A DNA stretch of 64,000 nt from CAVUDO01 sp963740255 (GCA_963740255.1 CAVUDO010000002.1:1364001-1428000), one strand, 5' to 3'; counted from the stretch's first letter, positions 18,615 through 28,085 are shown. Numbers and translations: made by a program. The notes: generated by a model from the sequence alone, not told the origin.

Positions 18615-19469
18615 TCAGGTGTCGTAGTCGTAGAAGCCCTTGCCGGACTTCCGGCCGAGGTCGCCGGCGGTGACCATCCGGTTGAGCGTCTCCGGCGGGG
18701 CGAACTTCTCGTCCTGGGTCTCGGTGTAGATGGTGCGGGCGGCGTGGCGCATGATGTCGACGCCGGTCAGGTCGATGGTGGCCAGCGGGCCCATGGGGTG
18801 GCCGAAGCCGAGCCGGCAGGCCGTGTCGATGTCCTCGGCGGAGGCGACGCCCGTCTCGTACAGCCGCACGGCCTCCACCGCCAGCGCCGCGATCAGCCGG
18901 GTGGTCACGAAGCCGGCCACGTCGCGGTTGACGACGATGCACGTCTTGCCGACGCTCTCGGCGAACGCCCGGGCCGTGTCGACGGCGGCGTCGGAGGTCT
19001 TGTAGCCGCGCACCAGCTCGCACAGCTTCATCACCGGCACCGGCGAGAAGAAGTGGGTGCCGACCACCGACTCCGGCCGCTGTGTGACCGCGGCGATCTG
19101 GGTGATCGGGATCGCGCTGGTGTTGGTGGCGAGCACGGCGTCGTCCCGGCAGACCTTGTCCAGCCGGGCGAACACGGCCGACTTCACGTCCAGCGACTCG
19201 AACACGGCCTCGACCACCACGTCGGCGTCCGCGGCCGCGTCGAGATCGGTCGTCGGGACGATCCGGCCGAGGGCAGTCTCGACGTCGTCCGCGGTGAGCA
19301 CCCTCTTGGCGGCGAACTTCTCCAGCGAGCGACGGACTCCGGCCACACCGCGGGCGAGCGCCTCGTCGGTGGTGTCGTGCAGGACGACGTCCCACCCGGC
19401 CGCGGCGGAGACCTGCGCGATGCCCGAACCCATCAGCCCGGCGCCGATGACGGCGAGGCGTCCAGCCAC
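18615..19469 (-). CDS. 3-hydroxybutyryl-CoA dehydrogenase
   Basis: NAD(P)-dependent interconversion of acetoacetyl-CoA and 3-hydroxybutyryl-CoA, 284 aa, full length. The Rossmann motif is GAGLMGSGIAQVSAAAGW; the catalytic region reads NTSAIPITQIAAVTQRPESV then GTHFFSPVPVMKLCELV, with the family asparagine in VVNRDVAGFVTTRL. The C-terminus is GRKSGKGFYDYDT. Start GTG at 19469 after GGGAGCG. It could feed the ethylmalonyl-CoA pathway or butanoate metabolism (FadB2/PaaH group). The promoter region is shared with the divergent ankyrin gene (254-bp gap). Confidence 0.9.
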   Translation of the reverse strand: MAGRLAVIGAGLMGSGIAQVSAAAGWDVVLHDTTDEALARGVAGVRRSLEKFAAKRVLTADDVETALGRIVPTTDLDAAADADVVVEAVFESLDVKSAVFARLDKVCRDDAVLATNTSAIPITQIAAVTQRPESVVGTHFFSPVPVMKLCELVRGYKTSDAAVDTARAFAESVGKTCIVVNRDVAGFVTTRLIAALAVEAVRLYETGVASAEDIDTACRLGFGHPMGPLATIDLTGVDIMRHAARTIYTETQDEKFAPPETLNRMVTAGDLGRKSGKGFYDYDT

Positions 19470-19723
19470 GGTGCGCTCCCTGCGTCAGGGGTTCCGGCGG
19501 CCGGCCGGCGCGCCCACCTTCGACCCTACCGGCCACCTGACCGTTCGTTCAGGCACCGCCACCACCCACCCGCCGGGCCGGCGGGCTATCGTCGACGGTG
19601 GGCGCTGGAGGGCGCCTCCGGGTCCGCGGGCAGGACTGAGTCCACCTCCCGACGTCGAAGCCGCTCTGTCGGTGACGATCTCCCTCGGCTCGGCACGCGG
19701 ACCGCCGGCCCGGAGGAGACGTC

Positions 19724-20779
19724 ATGCCCGACCTGCCTGCCCGGCCCGACCTCGACCAGCTCCGTCGCCAGGCCAAGGAGTTGCTGCGCACCGCGGTGGC
19801 CGGCGACTCCGGCGCCCGCGGACGGATCGGGGCGGTGTCCGACCGACTCGTCCTCGCCTCGGCCCAGCTTGCGCTCGCCCGCGAGTACGGCTTCGCCAGC
19901 TGGGCCCGGCTCAAGACCGAGGTCGAGCGGCGCGCCGTCTTCGACACCGGCGATGTCGCGCGGCTGCGGACGCTGCTGGCCGAGCGGCCGGCGCTGGCAA
20001 CCGACCGGATGGAGCACTGGTGCGACCACCGGCTGGGCGCCGACCCGCTGGGCTACCTCGCGATGCTCCGCCTGGACTCCCGACGCCTCGGGCTGCCCGC
20101 CGACCTGCCGGCGGTCGGCGCGATGGCCCGGATGCTGCTGGACGCCGGGGCGCCGGTGGAGGGCGGCCCGGGGGTGGCCGAGACGCCGTTGATCACCGCG
20201 GCCAGCTACGGCGATGCCGAGGTGGCCAGGGTCCTGATCGAGGCGGGAGCGGACCTCGACGCCACGGCCGCCCCGTGGTCGGGCGCTGTCCCCGGCGGGA
20301 CGGCGCTGAGCCACGCCGGGGTGTTCGGCATGACCCCCGTGGTCGACGTCCTGGTCGCGGCCGGCGCGGCGATCCGCGACCTGGTCGACGCCGCGGCCGC
20401 GGGCGACCTCACCGGCTGGCCGGTCGCGGGCACCCCCCTGCCGGAACGGATCGCCGCGCTGCGGATGGCCGCCGGCCACCAGCGGCTCACCGTCCTCGAC
20501 CAGCTTCTCGACGCCGCCACCCCGGTCGACGGCGTGGACGAGGACGGCTCCACGGCCTTGCACGAGGCCGCCTTCCACGGCCGCGCGCGCAGCGTCCGGC
20601 ACCTGCTGGCCGCCGGTGCCGACCCCGCCCGTCGCGACACCACCCACCAGAGCACACCGCTGGGCTGGTGCCGGCACGAACACGCGAACGTCGGTGAGAG
20701 CCCGGCGCACGAGGAGGTGGAGGCCGTCCTGGAACCTCTCACCCCACCCGGGGACGGAACTCGCCCGCCCGGGCGCTGA
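19724..20779 (+). CDS. Ankyrin-repeat protein
   Basis: 351-residue cytoplasmic protein. Residues 1-65 form a helical region (LRRQAKELLRTAVAGD, FASWARLKTEVERR) common in front of bacterial ankyrin repeats. Ankyrin units are seen at TPLITAASYGDAEVARVLIE, TALSHAGVFGMTPVVDVLV and TALHEAAFHGRARSVRHLLA. There is no signal peptide. GGAGGAGACGTC precedes the ATG. The partner is unknown. The C-terminus ends in a Pro/Gly-rich tail. Confidence 0.8.
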   Translation: MPDLPARPDLDQLRRQAKELLRTAVAGDSGARGRIGAVSDRLVLASAQLALAREYGFASWARLKTEVERRAVFDTGDVARLRTLLAERPALATDRMEHWCDHRLGADPLGYLAMLRLDSRRLGLPADLPAVGAMARMLLDAGAPVEGGPGVAETPLITAASYGDAEVARVLIEAGADLDATAAPWSGAVPGGTALSHAGVFGMTPVVDVLVAAGAAIRDLVDAAAAGDLTGWPVAGTPLPERIAALRMAAGHQRLTVLDQLLDAATPVDGVDEDGSTALHEAAFHGRARSVRHLLAAGADPARRDTTHQSTPLGWCRHEHANVGESPAHEEVEAVLEPLTPPGDGTRPPGR

Positions 20780-20881
20780 GGGAGCGCCCGCTGACGGGTC
20801 GGGGTACCGGACCGCGGGCGGGCGAGGAGCTTTCCTGATCATCGGTACGTTCGCCCTGCGAGGACGACGAGAGGACAGGCG

Positions 20882-20960
20882 ATGGGCACCGGCGGACTCT
20901 CCCCGGCGCGGCGCGACCGCATGCGCGACATCATGGTCGGCTGTCTCCGAGCGCGATGAC
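20882..20960 (+). pseudogene. Possible remnant of a beta-lactamase-family serine hydrolase N-terminus
   Basis: A short frame reads MGTGGLSPARRDRMRDIMVG and stops after 25 residues. In the next frame the DNA gives SERDDVPG. Together these resemble the start of class-C beta-lactamase-like serine hydrolases, where an LSxARLxRM helix is followed by an ERGEVPG-like motif. Nothing of the catalytic domain (SxxK) follows before murA. This is a weak call resting on about 30 residues and one assumed frameshift; no other feature was seen in 20780-21020. Confidence 0.3.
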
Positions 20961-21020
20961 GTGCCCGGCGGAGACCGGGCAGGTCGGTGGCCTCCGCGGA
21001 GGTACGGACAGGGACGCGGG

Positions 21021-22360
21021 TCAGAGGGTGAGCGAGAGGTCGTCGTCGGGGACGGTGACCCGCTCGATCTCGCGCCCCGAGCCCGCCGAGTTGGGCGAGG
21101 AAGTCCGGGTAGCCGCGGTCGATGTGGTACGCGTCGGTGACCTCGGTGACGCCCTCGGCCCGCAAGCCCGGCGATCACCAGCATCACGCCCGCCCGGATG
21201 TCGGTCGCCCGCACGGGCGCACCCGAGAGCCACTCCTTGCCGCGGACGACGGCATGGTGCCCGTCGGTGCGGACGTCGGCACCCAGCCGCAGCATCTCGT
21301 TGATGAACATGAACCGGGCGTCGAAGACGTTCTCGGTCACCATCGACGGCCCGTCGGCCACCGCGGCCAGCGTGATCGCCATCGGCAGCATGTCGGTCGC
21401 GAACCCGGGATAGGGCAGCGTGACGACATCGACGGCCTTGGGCCGGTCTTCCATCCGCACCCGGAAGCCGCCCGCCGCGGCGCTTGCCGAGGCGCCGCCC
21501 TCCCCGACTCCGGGGTCGCCTGCCGCCGCGTCGAGCAGGTCGATCTGGGCACCGCACTGGGTGAGCTTGTCCAGCGCGATCTCCAGGTGCGCGGCCTCGC
21601 CGCCGCGCACGGTCACGTCCCCGCGGGTGATGGCCGCGGCGAACGCCCAGGTGCCCGAGACGATCCGGTCCGGAATCACCCGGTGCTCCACCGGCCGGAG
21701 CTCGTCCACGCCCTCGACGTGCAGGCTCGAAGTGCCCGCACCGGCGATCCGCGCCCCCATCGCGGTGAGCATGCCGCAGATGTCGACGATGTCGGGCTCG
21801 CGCGCGGCGTTGTCGATCACCGTGGTGCCCTTGGCCAGTACGGCGGCCATCAGCAGGTTCTCGGTGGCGCCGACGCTGGGGAAGTCCAGCCAGATCGGCG
21901 CGCCGTGCAGCCGGTCGGCCCGGGCGATCACGAAGCCGTGCTCGTTGGTGATCTCCGCACCCATCCGGACCAGGCCGGCGATGTGGTAGTCCAGGCCGCG
22001 CGACCCGATCGCGTCACCGCCCGGGTGGGCGACCCGCACCTCACCGCGCCGGGCCAGCAGCGGCCCGAGCACGTTGATCGACGCACGCATGCGGCGGACC
22101 AGGTCGTAGTCGGTCTCGGTGCCGGGCTCGGCCGGGACGTCGATCGTGAGCGTGTCGTCGGCCAGCGCCACCTCGCAGCCGAGCCGGCGCAGCACTTCGC
22201 TCATGATCGTCACGTCGAGGATGCGCGGCACGTTCGTGAGCACCGTCCGTCCCTCGACCAGCAGCGACGCGGCCATCAGCTTCAGGACGCTGTTCTTCGC
22301 GCCGCTGACAGCCACCTCGCCGACGAGTCGGGTACCGCCGTTCACCCGGAAGAGCTCCAC
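21021..22360 (-). CDS. murA: UDP-N-acetylglucosamine 1-carboxyvinyltransferase MurA, with two apparent frameshifts near the C-terminus
   Basis: First committed step of peptidoglycan synthesis: transfer of enolpyruvate from PEP to UDP-GlcNAc. The start (GTG 22360, then GGTRLVGEVAVSGAKNSVLK) and the body are intact. The active-site loop reads HPGGDAIGSRG, with Asp where E. coli has Cys115, the change that makes mycobacterial MurA fosfomycin-insensitive. The frame breaks at about 21164 and again at about 21072. Removing one base at each site restores IAGLRAEGVTEVTDAYHIDRG and GAEIERVTVPDDDLSLTL to the stop. It is the canonical syntenic murA beside the cobalamin adenosyltransferase, so sequence error is likely. 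Confidence 0.85.
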
Positions 22361-22449
22361 CGCGCCATCCTACGGACGGCACCCGACCCGCCGCGGCCCA
22401 CCCGACGGCCGACGATCCGGCCCGCCGCGACGACCGTAGGCTGAGGACC

Positions 22450-23055
22450 ATGGCTGTGCATCTGACCCGGATCTACACGAAGACCGGCGACACCGGAACC
22501 ACCGCGCTCGGCGACATGAGCCGGGTCCCCAAGACCGACCCGCGGATCATGGCCTTCGCCGACGTGGACGAGGCCAACGCCTGCATCGGTGCCGCCCTCG
22601 CGCTCGGCAACCTCGCCGCGGAGGTCCGCGACGTCCTCGCGGCCGTCCAGAACGACCTCTTCGACGTCGGAGCCGACCTGTGCACGCCGGTGACGCCGGA
22701 TCCGAAGTGGCCGCCGCTGCGGGTCACCGAGTCGCAGGTCCACCGCCTCGAAGGCTGGTGCGACGAGTTCAACGCCCGCCTGGCCAAGCTCGACAGCTTC
22801 ATCCTGCCCGGCGGGACACCCGGGGCCGCGCTGCTGCACCAGGCCCGCACGGTGACCCGACGCGCCGAGCGCGCGGTATGGACGCTGCGCGACGCAGATC
22901 CCGACCGCACCGGCACCGTGCCGGCGCGCTACCTCAACCGCCTCTCCGACCTGCTGTTCATCCTCGGTAGGATCGCCAACCCCGACGGCGACGTGCTCTG
23001 GAAGCCCGGCGCAGGCGCGACCGCTGCGGACGCGGGGACGGCGCAGGACGCCTAA
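22450..23055 (+). CDS. Cob(I)alamin adenosyltransferase (PduO type)
   Basis: Makes adenosylcobalamin from cob(I)alamin and ATP; adenosylcobalamin is the cofactor of the mutase encoded at 12628-14670. The 201 aa begin MAVHLTRIYTKTGDTGTTAL, the PduO ATP-binding signature, with DMSRVPKTDPRI next. Conserved VDEANACIGAAL and LPGGTPGAALLHQARTVTRR follow, then LNRLSDLLFILGR. It is divergent from murA over 89 bp. Its TAA stop overlaps the TAG stop of the convergent DUF2550 gene (CTAA). Confidence 0.92.
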   Translation: MAVHLTRIYTKTGDTGTTALGDMSRVPKTDPRIMAFADVDEANACIGAALALGNLAAEVRDVLAAVQNDLFDVGADLCTPVTPDPKWPPLRVTESQVHRLEGWCDEFNARLAKLDSFILPGGTPGAALLHQARTVTRRAERAVWTLRDADPDRTGTVPARYLNRLSDLLFILGRIANPDGDVLWKPGAGATAADAGTAQDA

Positions 23056-23501
23056 CGGGCCGCGTACGGCGGGTACTTGCCGCCGGGAGCCGCCGACTCG
23101 AGCCACGACAGGAAGCCGGTCAGCGCCGAACCCGTCATCGCGAGTTCGACCGGACCGGTGACAGTGGAGCACTCGAGCACGACCGAGCCGGTCATCAGCG
23201 CGACGGTCTCCCGGTCGCTGGGCTCGCGCCGCTGCACGACGGTGAGGTCCTGGCGGGTCAGCACGCGTCGCGGCCGGGCCGCGAGACTGAACATCCGGTA
23301 CCAGTGCAGGTGGTCCCCCGCGTACCGGGCCAGGCCCAGCGCCCACCCGCGGCCGGACCGGCCCCGGTAGAGCCGGACGCTGATCACCACCGAACCCCCC
23401 CGCGCGATCAGCAGGCGACGCACGAACAGCGCGAGGAGCAGGGAGATCGCGGCCAGGATCGCGACGGCCACCACGGCGCCGATCCCGTCCAAGAAGTCCA
23501 T
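23052..23501 (-). CDS. DUF2550 membrane protein
   Basis: 149-residue protein of an actinobacterial family always found after atpC (Rv1312-like). One N-terminal membrane segment (IGAVVAVAILAAISLLLALFV) is followed by a soluble domain with RGGSVVISVRLYRGRSGRGW and GLARYAGDHLHWYRMFSL. ATG at 23501 is chosen over an upstream in-frame start because the transmembrane helix follows directly. It lies 19 bp after atpC and is probably co-transcribed with the ATP synthase genes. Function unknown. Confidence 0.85.
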   Translation of the reverse strand: MDFLDGIGAVVAVAILAAISLLLALFVRRLLIARGGSVVISVRLYRGRSGRGWALGLARYAGDHLHWYRMFSLAARPRRVLTRQDLTVVQRREPSDRETVALMTGSVVLECSTVTGPVELAMTGSALTGFLSWLESAAPGGKYPPYAAR

Positions 23502-23520
23502 CGGCGCCGCAACCCTCAGA

Positions 23521-23790
23521 TCAACGGGCCGGCGCGGGGGTTGCCGAACCGGCGAGCACGGAAGCGCCATCGGGAGTCACCGACAGGAAGCCGCCGTTGA
23601 CGGTCCAGACGTGCTCGCCGCCGGCGGTCTTGACCCGTACCTCACCCGGGTCGACCAGCTCGCCCAGCAGCGGAGCGTGTCCGGGGAGGATCGCGAGTTC
23701 GCCCTCGGTGGTCCGGGCGAGAAGCATCGTCGCCTCGCCGGACCAGACCTTCTCCTCGACCGCCACGACCTCGACGTGCAGCTCCGCCAC
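23521..23790 (-). CDS. atpC: F1Fo ATP synthase epsilon subunit (short form)
   Basis: Central-stalk subunit coupling F1 to the c-ring. Only 89 residues: the N-terminal beta-sandwich (ELHVEVVAVEEKVWSGEA, GELAILPGHAPLLGEL, WTVNGGFLSV) is present, but the C-terminal two-helix domain that inhibits ATP hydrolysis in many bacteria is absent; the chain ends in a short Ala/Pro tail. Two adjacent GTG codons (23793, 23790) are possible starts; 23790 is better spaced from AGGAG. Confidence 0.9.
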   Translation of the reverse strand: MAELHVEVVAVEEKVWSGEATMLLARTTEGELAILPGHAPLLGELVDPGEVRVKTAGGEHVWTVNGGFLSVTPDGASVLAGSATPAPAR

Positions 23791-23917
23791 CACGGCTCCT
23801 TCTGAAGAGGGGATGTCGGTGAGTCTAGCCAGACGTCCCCTCCGCCCGCGCGACGAGGTGCCTGCCGACGCCCACGGTGACCGGCCGCCAGCCCTGCCGG
23901 CCTCCGCGCGAAGGAGG

Positions 23918-25387
23918 TCAGTCCTTGCCGGTGAGTTCCGCGGCCCTGCGCTCGACGTCGTCGAGGCCTCCGCACATGAAGAACGCCTGCTCGGGTACGT
24001 GGTCGAACTCGCCCTCGGCGATCTTCTTGAACGCCTCGACGGTCTCCTTGATCGGCACCGTCGAGCCGGGGATGCCGGTGAACTGCTCGGCGGCGTAGGT
24101 GTTCTGCGACAGGAACCGCTCGATCCGACGGGCCCGGCCGACCAGGACCTTGTCCTCCTCGGACAGCTCGTCGATGCCGAGGATCGCGATGATGTCCTGG
24201 AGCTCCTTGTACCGCTGCAGAATCTCCTTGACCCGGGCCGCGACCCGGTAGTGCTCCTCGCCGACATAGCGCGGGTCGAGGATCCGGGACGTGGAGTCCA
24301 GCGGGTCCACGGCCGGGTAGATGCCCTTGTCCGAGATCGCCCGGGACAGCACCGTGGTGGCGTCCAGGTGGGCGAACGTGGTGTGCGGGGCGGGGTCGGT
24401 GATGTCGTCGGCCGGCACGTAGATCGCCTGGAGCGAGGTGATCGAGTGGCCGCGGGTGGACGTGATCCGCTCCTGCAGCACGCCCATCTCGTCGGCCAGC
24501 GTCGGCTGGTAGCCCACAGCGGACGGCATCCGGCCGAGCAGCGTGGACACCTCCGAGCCAGCCTGGGTGAACCGGAAGATGTTGTCGATGAACAGCAGCA
24601 CGTCCTGCTTCTGGACGTCCCGGAAGTACTCGGCCATGGTCAGCGCGCCGAGTGCCACCCGCAGGCGGGTGCCCGGCGGCTCGTCCATCTGGCCGAACAC
24701 CAGGGCGGTCTTGTCGATGACGCCCGACTCGGTCATCTCGCCGATGAGGTCGTTGCCCTCACGGGTCCGCTCGCCGACGCCGGCGAACACGGACACGCCG
24801 CCGAAGTTGTTGGCGACCCGGGTGATCATCTCCTGGATCAGCACCGTCTTGCCCACCCCGGCACCGCCGAACAGGCCGATCTTGCCGCCGCGGACGTACG
24901 GGGTGAGCAGGTCGATGACCTTCAGGCCGGTCTCGAACAGCTCGGTCTTGCTCTCCAGTTGGTCGAACGGCGGCGCCGTCCGGTGGATCGGCCAGCGCTC
25001 GGTGATCTCGAGCTTCTCGCCCTCGGCCAGGTTGAGGCACTCCCCGAGGGTGTTGAACACGTGCCCCTTGGTCACGTCGCCGACAGGCACCGTGATGGGG
25101 CCGCCGGTGTCGGTGACCTCGGCGCTGCGCACCAGGCCGTCCGTGGGCTGCATCGAGATCGTCCGCACCATGTTGTCGCCGAGGTGCTGGGCGACCTCCA
25201 GGGTGAGCGTCTTGGCGATGCTCTCCAGCTCGACCTCGACGTGCAGGGCGTTGAAGAGCTCCGGGATGGCGTTCTTGGGGAACTCCACGTCCACGACGGG
25301 TCCGGTCACCCGGACGACGCGGCCGACGGCGTCCGGGGCCGACGGGTCGCCGGCGTCGGAGGTCTTGTCAGTCTTGGTGGCAGTCAT
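23918..25387 (-). CDS. atpD: F1Fo ATP synthase beta subunit
   Basis: Catalytic subunit of F1, 489 aa. P-loop GGAGVGKTVLIQE, the catalytic glutamate in AGVGERTREGNDL, the ATP-site loop EYFRDVQKQDVLLFIDNIFR and the DELSEED sequence (IDELSEEDKVLV) are all intact. The start shares one base with the atpG stop (TGATG), indicating translational coupling. A 127-bp gap separates it from atpC. Confidence 0.98.
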   Translation of the reverse strand: MTATKTDKTSDAGDPSAPDAVGRVVRVTGPVVDVEFPKNAIPELFNALHVEVELESIAKTLTLEVAQHLGDNMVRTISMQPTDGLVRSAEVTDTGGPITVPVGDVTKGHVFNTLGECLNLAEGEKLEITERWPIHRTAPPFDQLESKTELFETGLKVIDLLTPYVRGGKIGLFGGAGVGKTVLIQEMITRVANNFGGVSVFAGVGERTREGNDLIGEMTESGVIDKTALVFGQMDEPPGTRLRVALGALTMAEYFRDVQKQDVLLFIDNIFRFTQAGSEVSTLLGRMPSAVGYQPTLADEMGVLQERITSTRGHSITSLQAIYVPADDITDPAPHTTFAHLDATTVLSRAISDKGIYPAVDPLDSTSRILDPRYVGEEHYRVAARVKEILQRYKELQDIIAILGIDELSEEDKVLVGRARRIERFLSQNTYAAEQFTGIPGSTVPIKETVEAFKKIAEGEFDHVPEQAFFMCGGLDDVERRAAELTGKD

Positions 25388-26316
25388 CAGTCGTCACTTC
25401 CCGCTGCGGCGAGGGCGTTGGCTCCGCCAACGATCTCACTGATCTCCTGGGTGATCTCGGCCTGCCGGGCCTTGTTGGCCTGGCGGGTGTAGCTCTTGAC
25501 GAGTTCGTCGGCGTTGTCGCTGGCGGACTTGCAGGCCGCCCGCCGGGCCGCCGACTCGCTGGCTGCCGACTCCAGCAGCGCCGCGTAGATGCGCGCCTCG
25601 ACGTAGCGCGGCAGCAGGGCTGCCATCAGCTGCTCGGCCTCGGGCTCGAACTCGTACAACGGTTGCACACCGTCGGACATCTCCTCCTCGGAGACCTCCA
25701 TCGGTGCGAACCGGTGCGCGACCGGACGCTGGGTGATCATCGACTCGAACCTGGTCGAGACGATGTGCAGCTCGTCCACGCCGTGGATCTCGTCGAGGCC
25801 CGGTCCGTCGACGGTGTCGTCGGCACCGGCGAGGAACGTCGGCACGAGCAGCTCCCCGATCTCCCGCGCGTCGGAGAACGACGGCTTCTCGGAGAACCCG
25901 GTCCAGCTCGCCTCGATCGGCCGGTTGCGGAACCGGTAGTAGGCCACGCCCTTGCGCCCGACCAGGTAGAGCACCGGCTCCTGGCCGTCCGACCGGACCT
26001 GGGCGACCAGCTCCTCGGCCCGGCGCAGCACGTTGGCGTTGTAGCCGCCGGCCAGGCCGCGGTCGCTGGTGACGACGAGGATGCCGACGCGATGGACCCT
26101 CTCCCGCGGCGTGAGCAACGGGTGGTCGAGGGTGCTGTTGGACGCCAGCGCGGTCAGCGCGTTGGTGATCTCGATCGCGTACGGCTTGGAAGCCTGGACC
26201 CGTTGCTGCGCCTTGGCGATGCGGGACGCGGCGATGAGCTCCATGGCCTTGGTGATCTTCTTCGTCGACTGGACCGTCCTGATCCGTCGACGGAGAACGC
26301 GGAGTTGGGCGCCCAT
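25387..26316 (-). CDS. atpG: F1Fo ATP synthase gamma subunit
   Basis: Rotating central shaft of F1, 309 aa. The N-terminal helix MGAQLRVLRRRIRTVQSTKK and the C-terminal helix SDNADELVKSYTRQANKARQ, which form the coiled coil, are well conserved. TSDRGLAGGYNANV marks the globular domain. As in other actinobacteria there is an inserted acidic loop in the middle. It lies 3 bp after atpA and is coupled to atpD. Confidence 0.97.
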   Translation of the reverse strand: MGAQLRVLRRRIRTVQSTKKITKAMELIAASRIAKAQQRVQASKPYAIEITNALTALASNSTLDHPLLTPRERVHRVGILVVTSDRGLAGGYNANVLRRAEELVAQVRSDGQEPVLYLVGRKGVAYYRFRNRPIEASWTGFSEKPSFSDAREIGELLVPTFLAGADDTVDGPGLDEIHGVDELHIVSTRFESMITQRPVAHRFAPMEVSEEEMSDGVQPLYEFEPEAEQLMAALLPRYVEARIYAALLESAASESAARRAACKSASDNADELVKSYTRQANKARQAEITQEISEIVGGANALAAAGSDD

Positions 26317-26319
26317 CGG

Positions 26320-27960
26320 CTACTTCTTGGCCTTGGGCCGGACCCGGCGGACCACGGTCTCGTGGCTCTCCTCGCCGTGCGGCTCGGCGTCCGGCTCGTT
26401 GACCACGGTGGCCTGGTGCTGTCCCTGGAACTGCTTCTTGAAGGCCCCGATCGCCTTGGTCAGCGCCTCCACGGTGTCGTCCTCGAGCTTTCCGGTCTCG
26501 CGGATCGTCTGCAGAATCTCGGGGTGGCTGTGGCGCAGGTGGTCGAGGAACTCCCGCTCGAACCGCCGGATGTCGCTCACCTCTAGGTCGTCGAGGTGGC
26601 CGGTGGTGCCGGCCCAGACGCTGACGGCCTCCTCCTCCATCGGGAAGGGGGAGTACTGGAGCTGCTTGAGCAATTCCACCAGCCGAGCGCCGCGGGCGAG
26701 CTGGTTGCGGGATGCCTTGTCCAGGTCGGAGCCGAAGGCGGCGAACGCCTCCAGCTCGCGGTACTGGGCGAGGTCGAGCCGGAGCCGGCCGGCGACCGAC
26801 TTCATCGCCTTGGGCTGCGCGGCGCCGCCGACGCGGGACACCGAGGTGCCGACGTTGATCGCGGGCCGGACACCGGCGTTGAACAGGTCGGTCTCCAGGA
26901 AGATCTGGCCGTCGGTGATCGAGATGACATTCGTCGGGATGTACGCGGAGATGTCGTTGCCCTTGGTCTCGACGATCGGCAGGCCGGTCATCGAGCCCCC
27001 GCCCAGCTCGTCGGAGAGCTTCGCGCAACGCTCCAGCAGCCGGGAGTGCAGGTAGAACACGTCACCGGGGTAGGCCTCGCGGCCCGGCGGGCGGCGCAGC
27101 AGCAGCGACACGGCGCGGTAGGCCTCGGCCTGCTTGGACAGGTCGTCGAACACGATCAGCACGTGCTGGCCCTGGTACATCCAGTGCTGGCCGATGGCCG
27201 AGCCGGTGTAGGGCGCCAGGTACTTGAAGCCGGCGGTGTCCGAGGCCGGGGCGGCGACGATCGTCGTGTACTCCATCGCGCCCGCGTCCTCCAGCGCGCC
27301 ACGGACGCCGGCGACGGTGGTGCCCTTCTGGCCGATCGCGACGTAGATGCACTTCACCTGCCGCTTGGGGTCGCCGGACTCCCAGTTCTCGCGCTGGTTG
27401 ATGATCGTGTCGATGGCCACCGCGGTCTTGCCGGTCTGGCGGTCGCCGATGATCAGCTGGCGCTGGCCGCGGCCGATGGCCGTCATCGCGTCGACGGCCT
27501 TGATACCGGTCAGCAGCGGCTCGTGCACCGGCTGGCGCTGCACCACCGTCGGCGCCTGCAGCTCCAGGATCCGGCGGCCCTCCGAACCGATCTCGCCCTT
27601 GCCGTCGATCGGCTGCCCCAGCGGGTTGACGACCCGGCCGAGGTAGTCGTCGCCGACCGGCACGGACAGGATCTGCCCCGTGCGGCGGACGGGCTGGCCC
27701 TCCTCGATGCCGCTGAACTCGCCGAGCACGATGACACCGATCTGGCGGGTGTCGAGGTTGAGCGCGAGACCCAGTGTGCCGTCGGAGAACTCCAGCAGCT
27801 CGTTGGTCATGGTCGAGGGCAGTCCCTCGACCCGCGCGATCCCGTCACCGGCCTCGGCGACGACACCGACCTCCTCGCGGGATACCTCCGGCGTGTACGA
27901 GGAGACGTAGCGCTCGATCGCGCCCCGGATCTCCTCGGAGGAGATGGTCAGCTCGGCCAT
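26320..27960 (-). CDS. atpA: F1Fo ATP synthase alpha subunit
   Basis: Non-catalytic nucleotide-binding subunit of F1, 546 aa. The P-loop is GDRQTGKTAVAIDTIINQ. VGTSVSRVGGAAQPKAMK carries the arginine finger that completes the catalytic site in beta. The N-terminus ISSEEIRGAIERYVSSY contacts delta. The C-terminal tail is highly charged and longer than in E. coli, as in mycobacteria. A 125-bp gap precedes it after atpH. Confidence 0.98.
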   Translation of the reverse strand: MAELTISSEEIRGAIERYVSSYTPEVSREEVGVVAEAGDGIARVEGLPSTMTNELLEFSDGTLGLALNLDTRQIGVIVLGEFSGIEEGQPVRRTGQILSVPVGDDYLGRVVNPLGQPIDGKGEIGSEGRRILELQAPTVVQRQPVHEPLLTGIKAVDAMTAIGRGQRQLIIGDRQTGKTAVAIDTIINQRENWESGDPKRQVKCIYVAIGQKGTTVAGVRGALEDAGAMEYTTIVAAPASDTAGFKYLAPYTGSAIGQHWMYQGQHVLIVFDDLSKQAEAYRAVSLLLRRPPGREAYPGDVFYLHSRLLERCAKLSDELGGGSMTGLPIVETKGNDISAYIPTNVISITDGQIFLETDLFNAGVRPAINVGTSVSRVGGAAQPKAMKSVAGRLRLDLAQYRELEAFAAFGSDLDKASRNQLARGARLVELLKQLQYSPFPMEEEAVSVWAGTTGHLDDLEVSDIRRFEREFLDHLRHSHPEILQTIRETGKLEDDTVEALTKAIGAFKKQFQGQHQATVVNEPDAEPHGEESHETVVRRVRPKAKK

Positions 27961-28085
27961 CTGATGTGTCCCTCGTTCTCGATCGGTCAGCGGGTTCAGT
28001 GCTGACGCGGATGGGTCAGTGCGTCGTGTCCGGCGCGCCCGGGGGCGCTCCGATGATTCAGCGCCCCCTGGAGGCGCTCCGAGGT

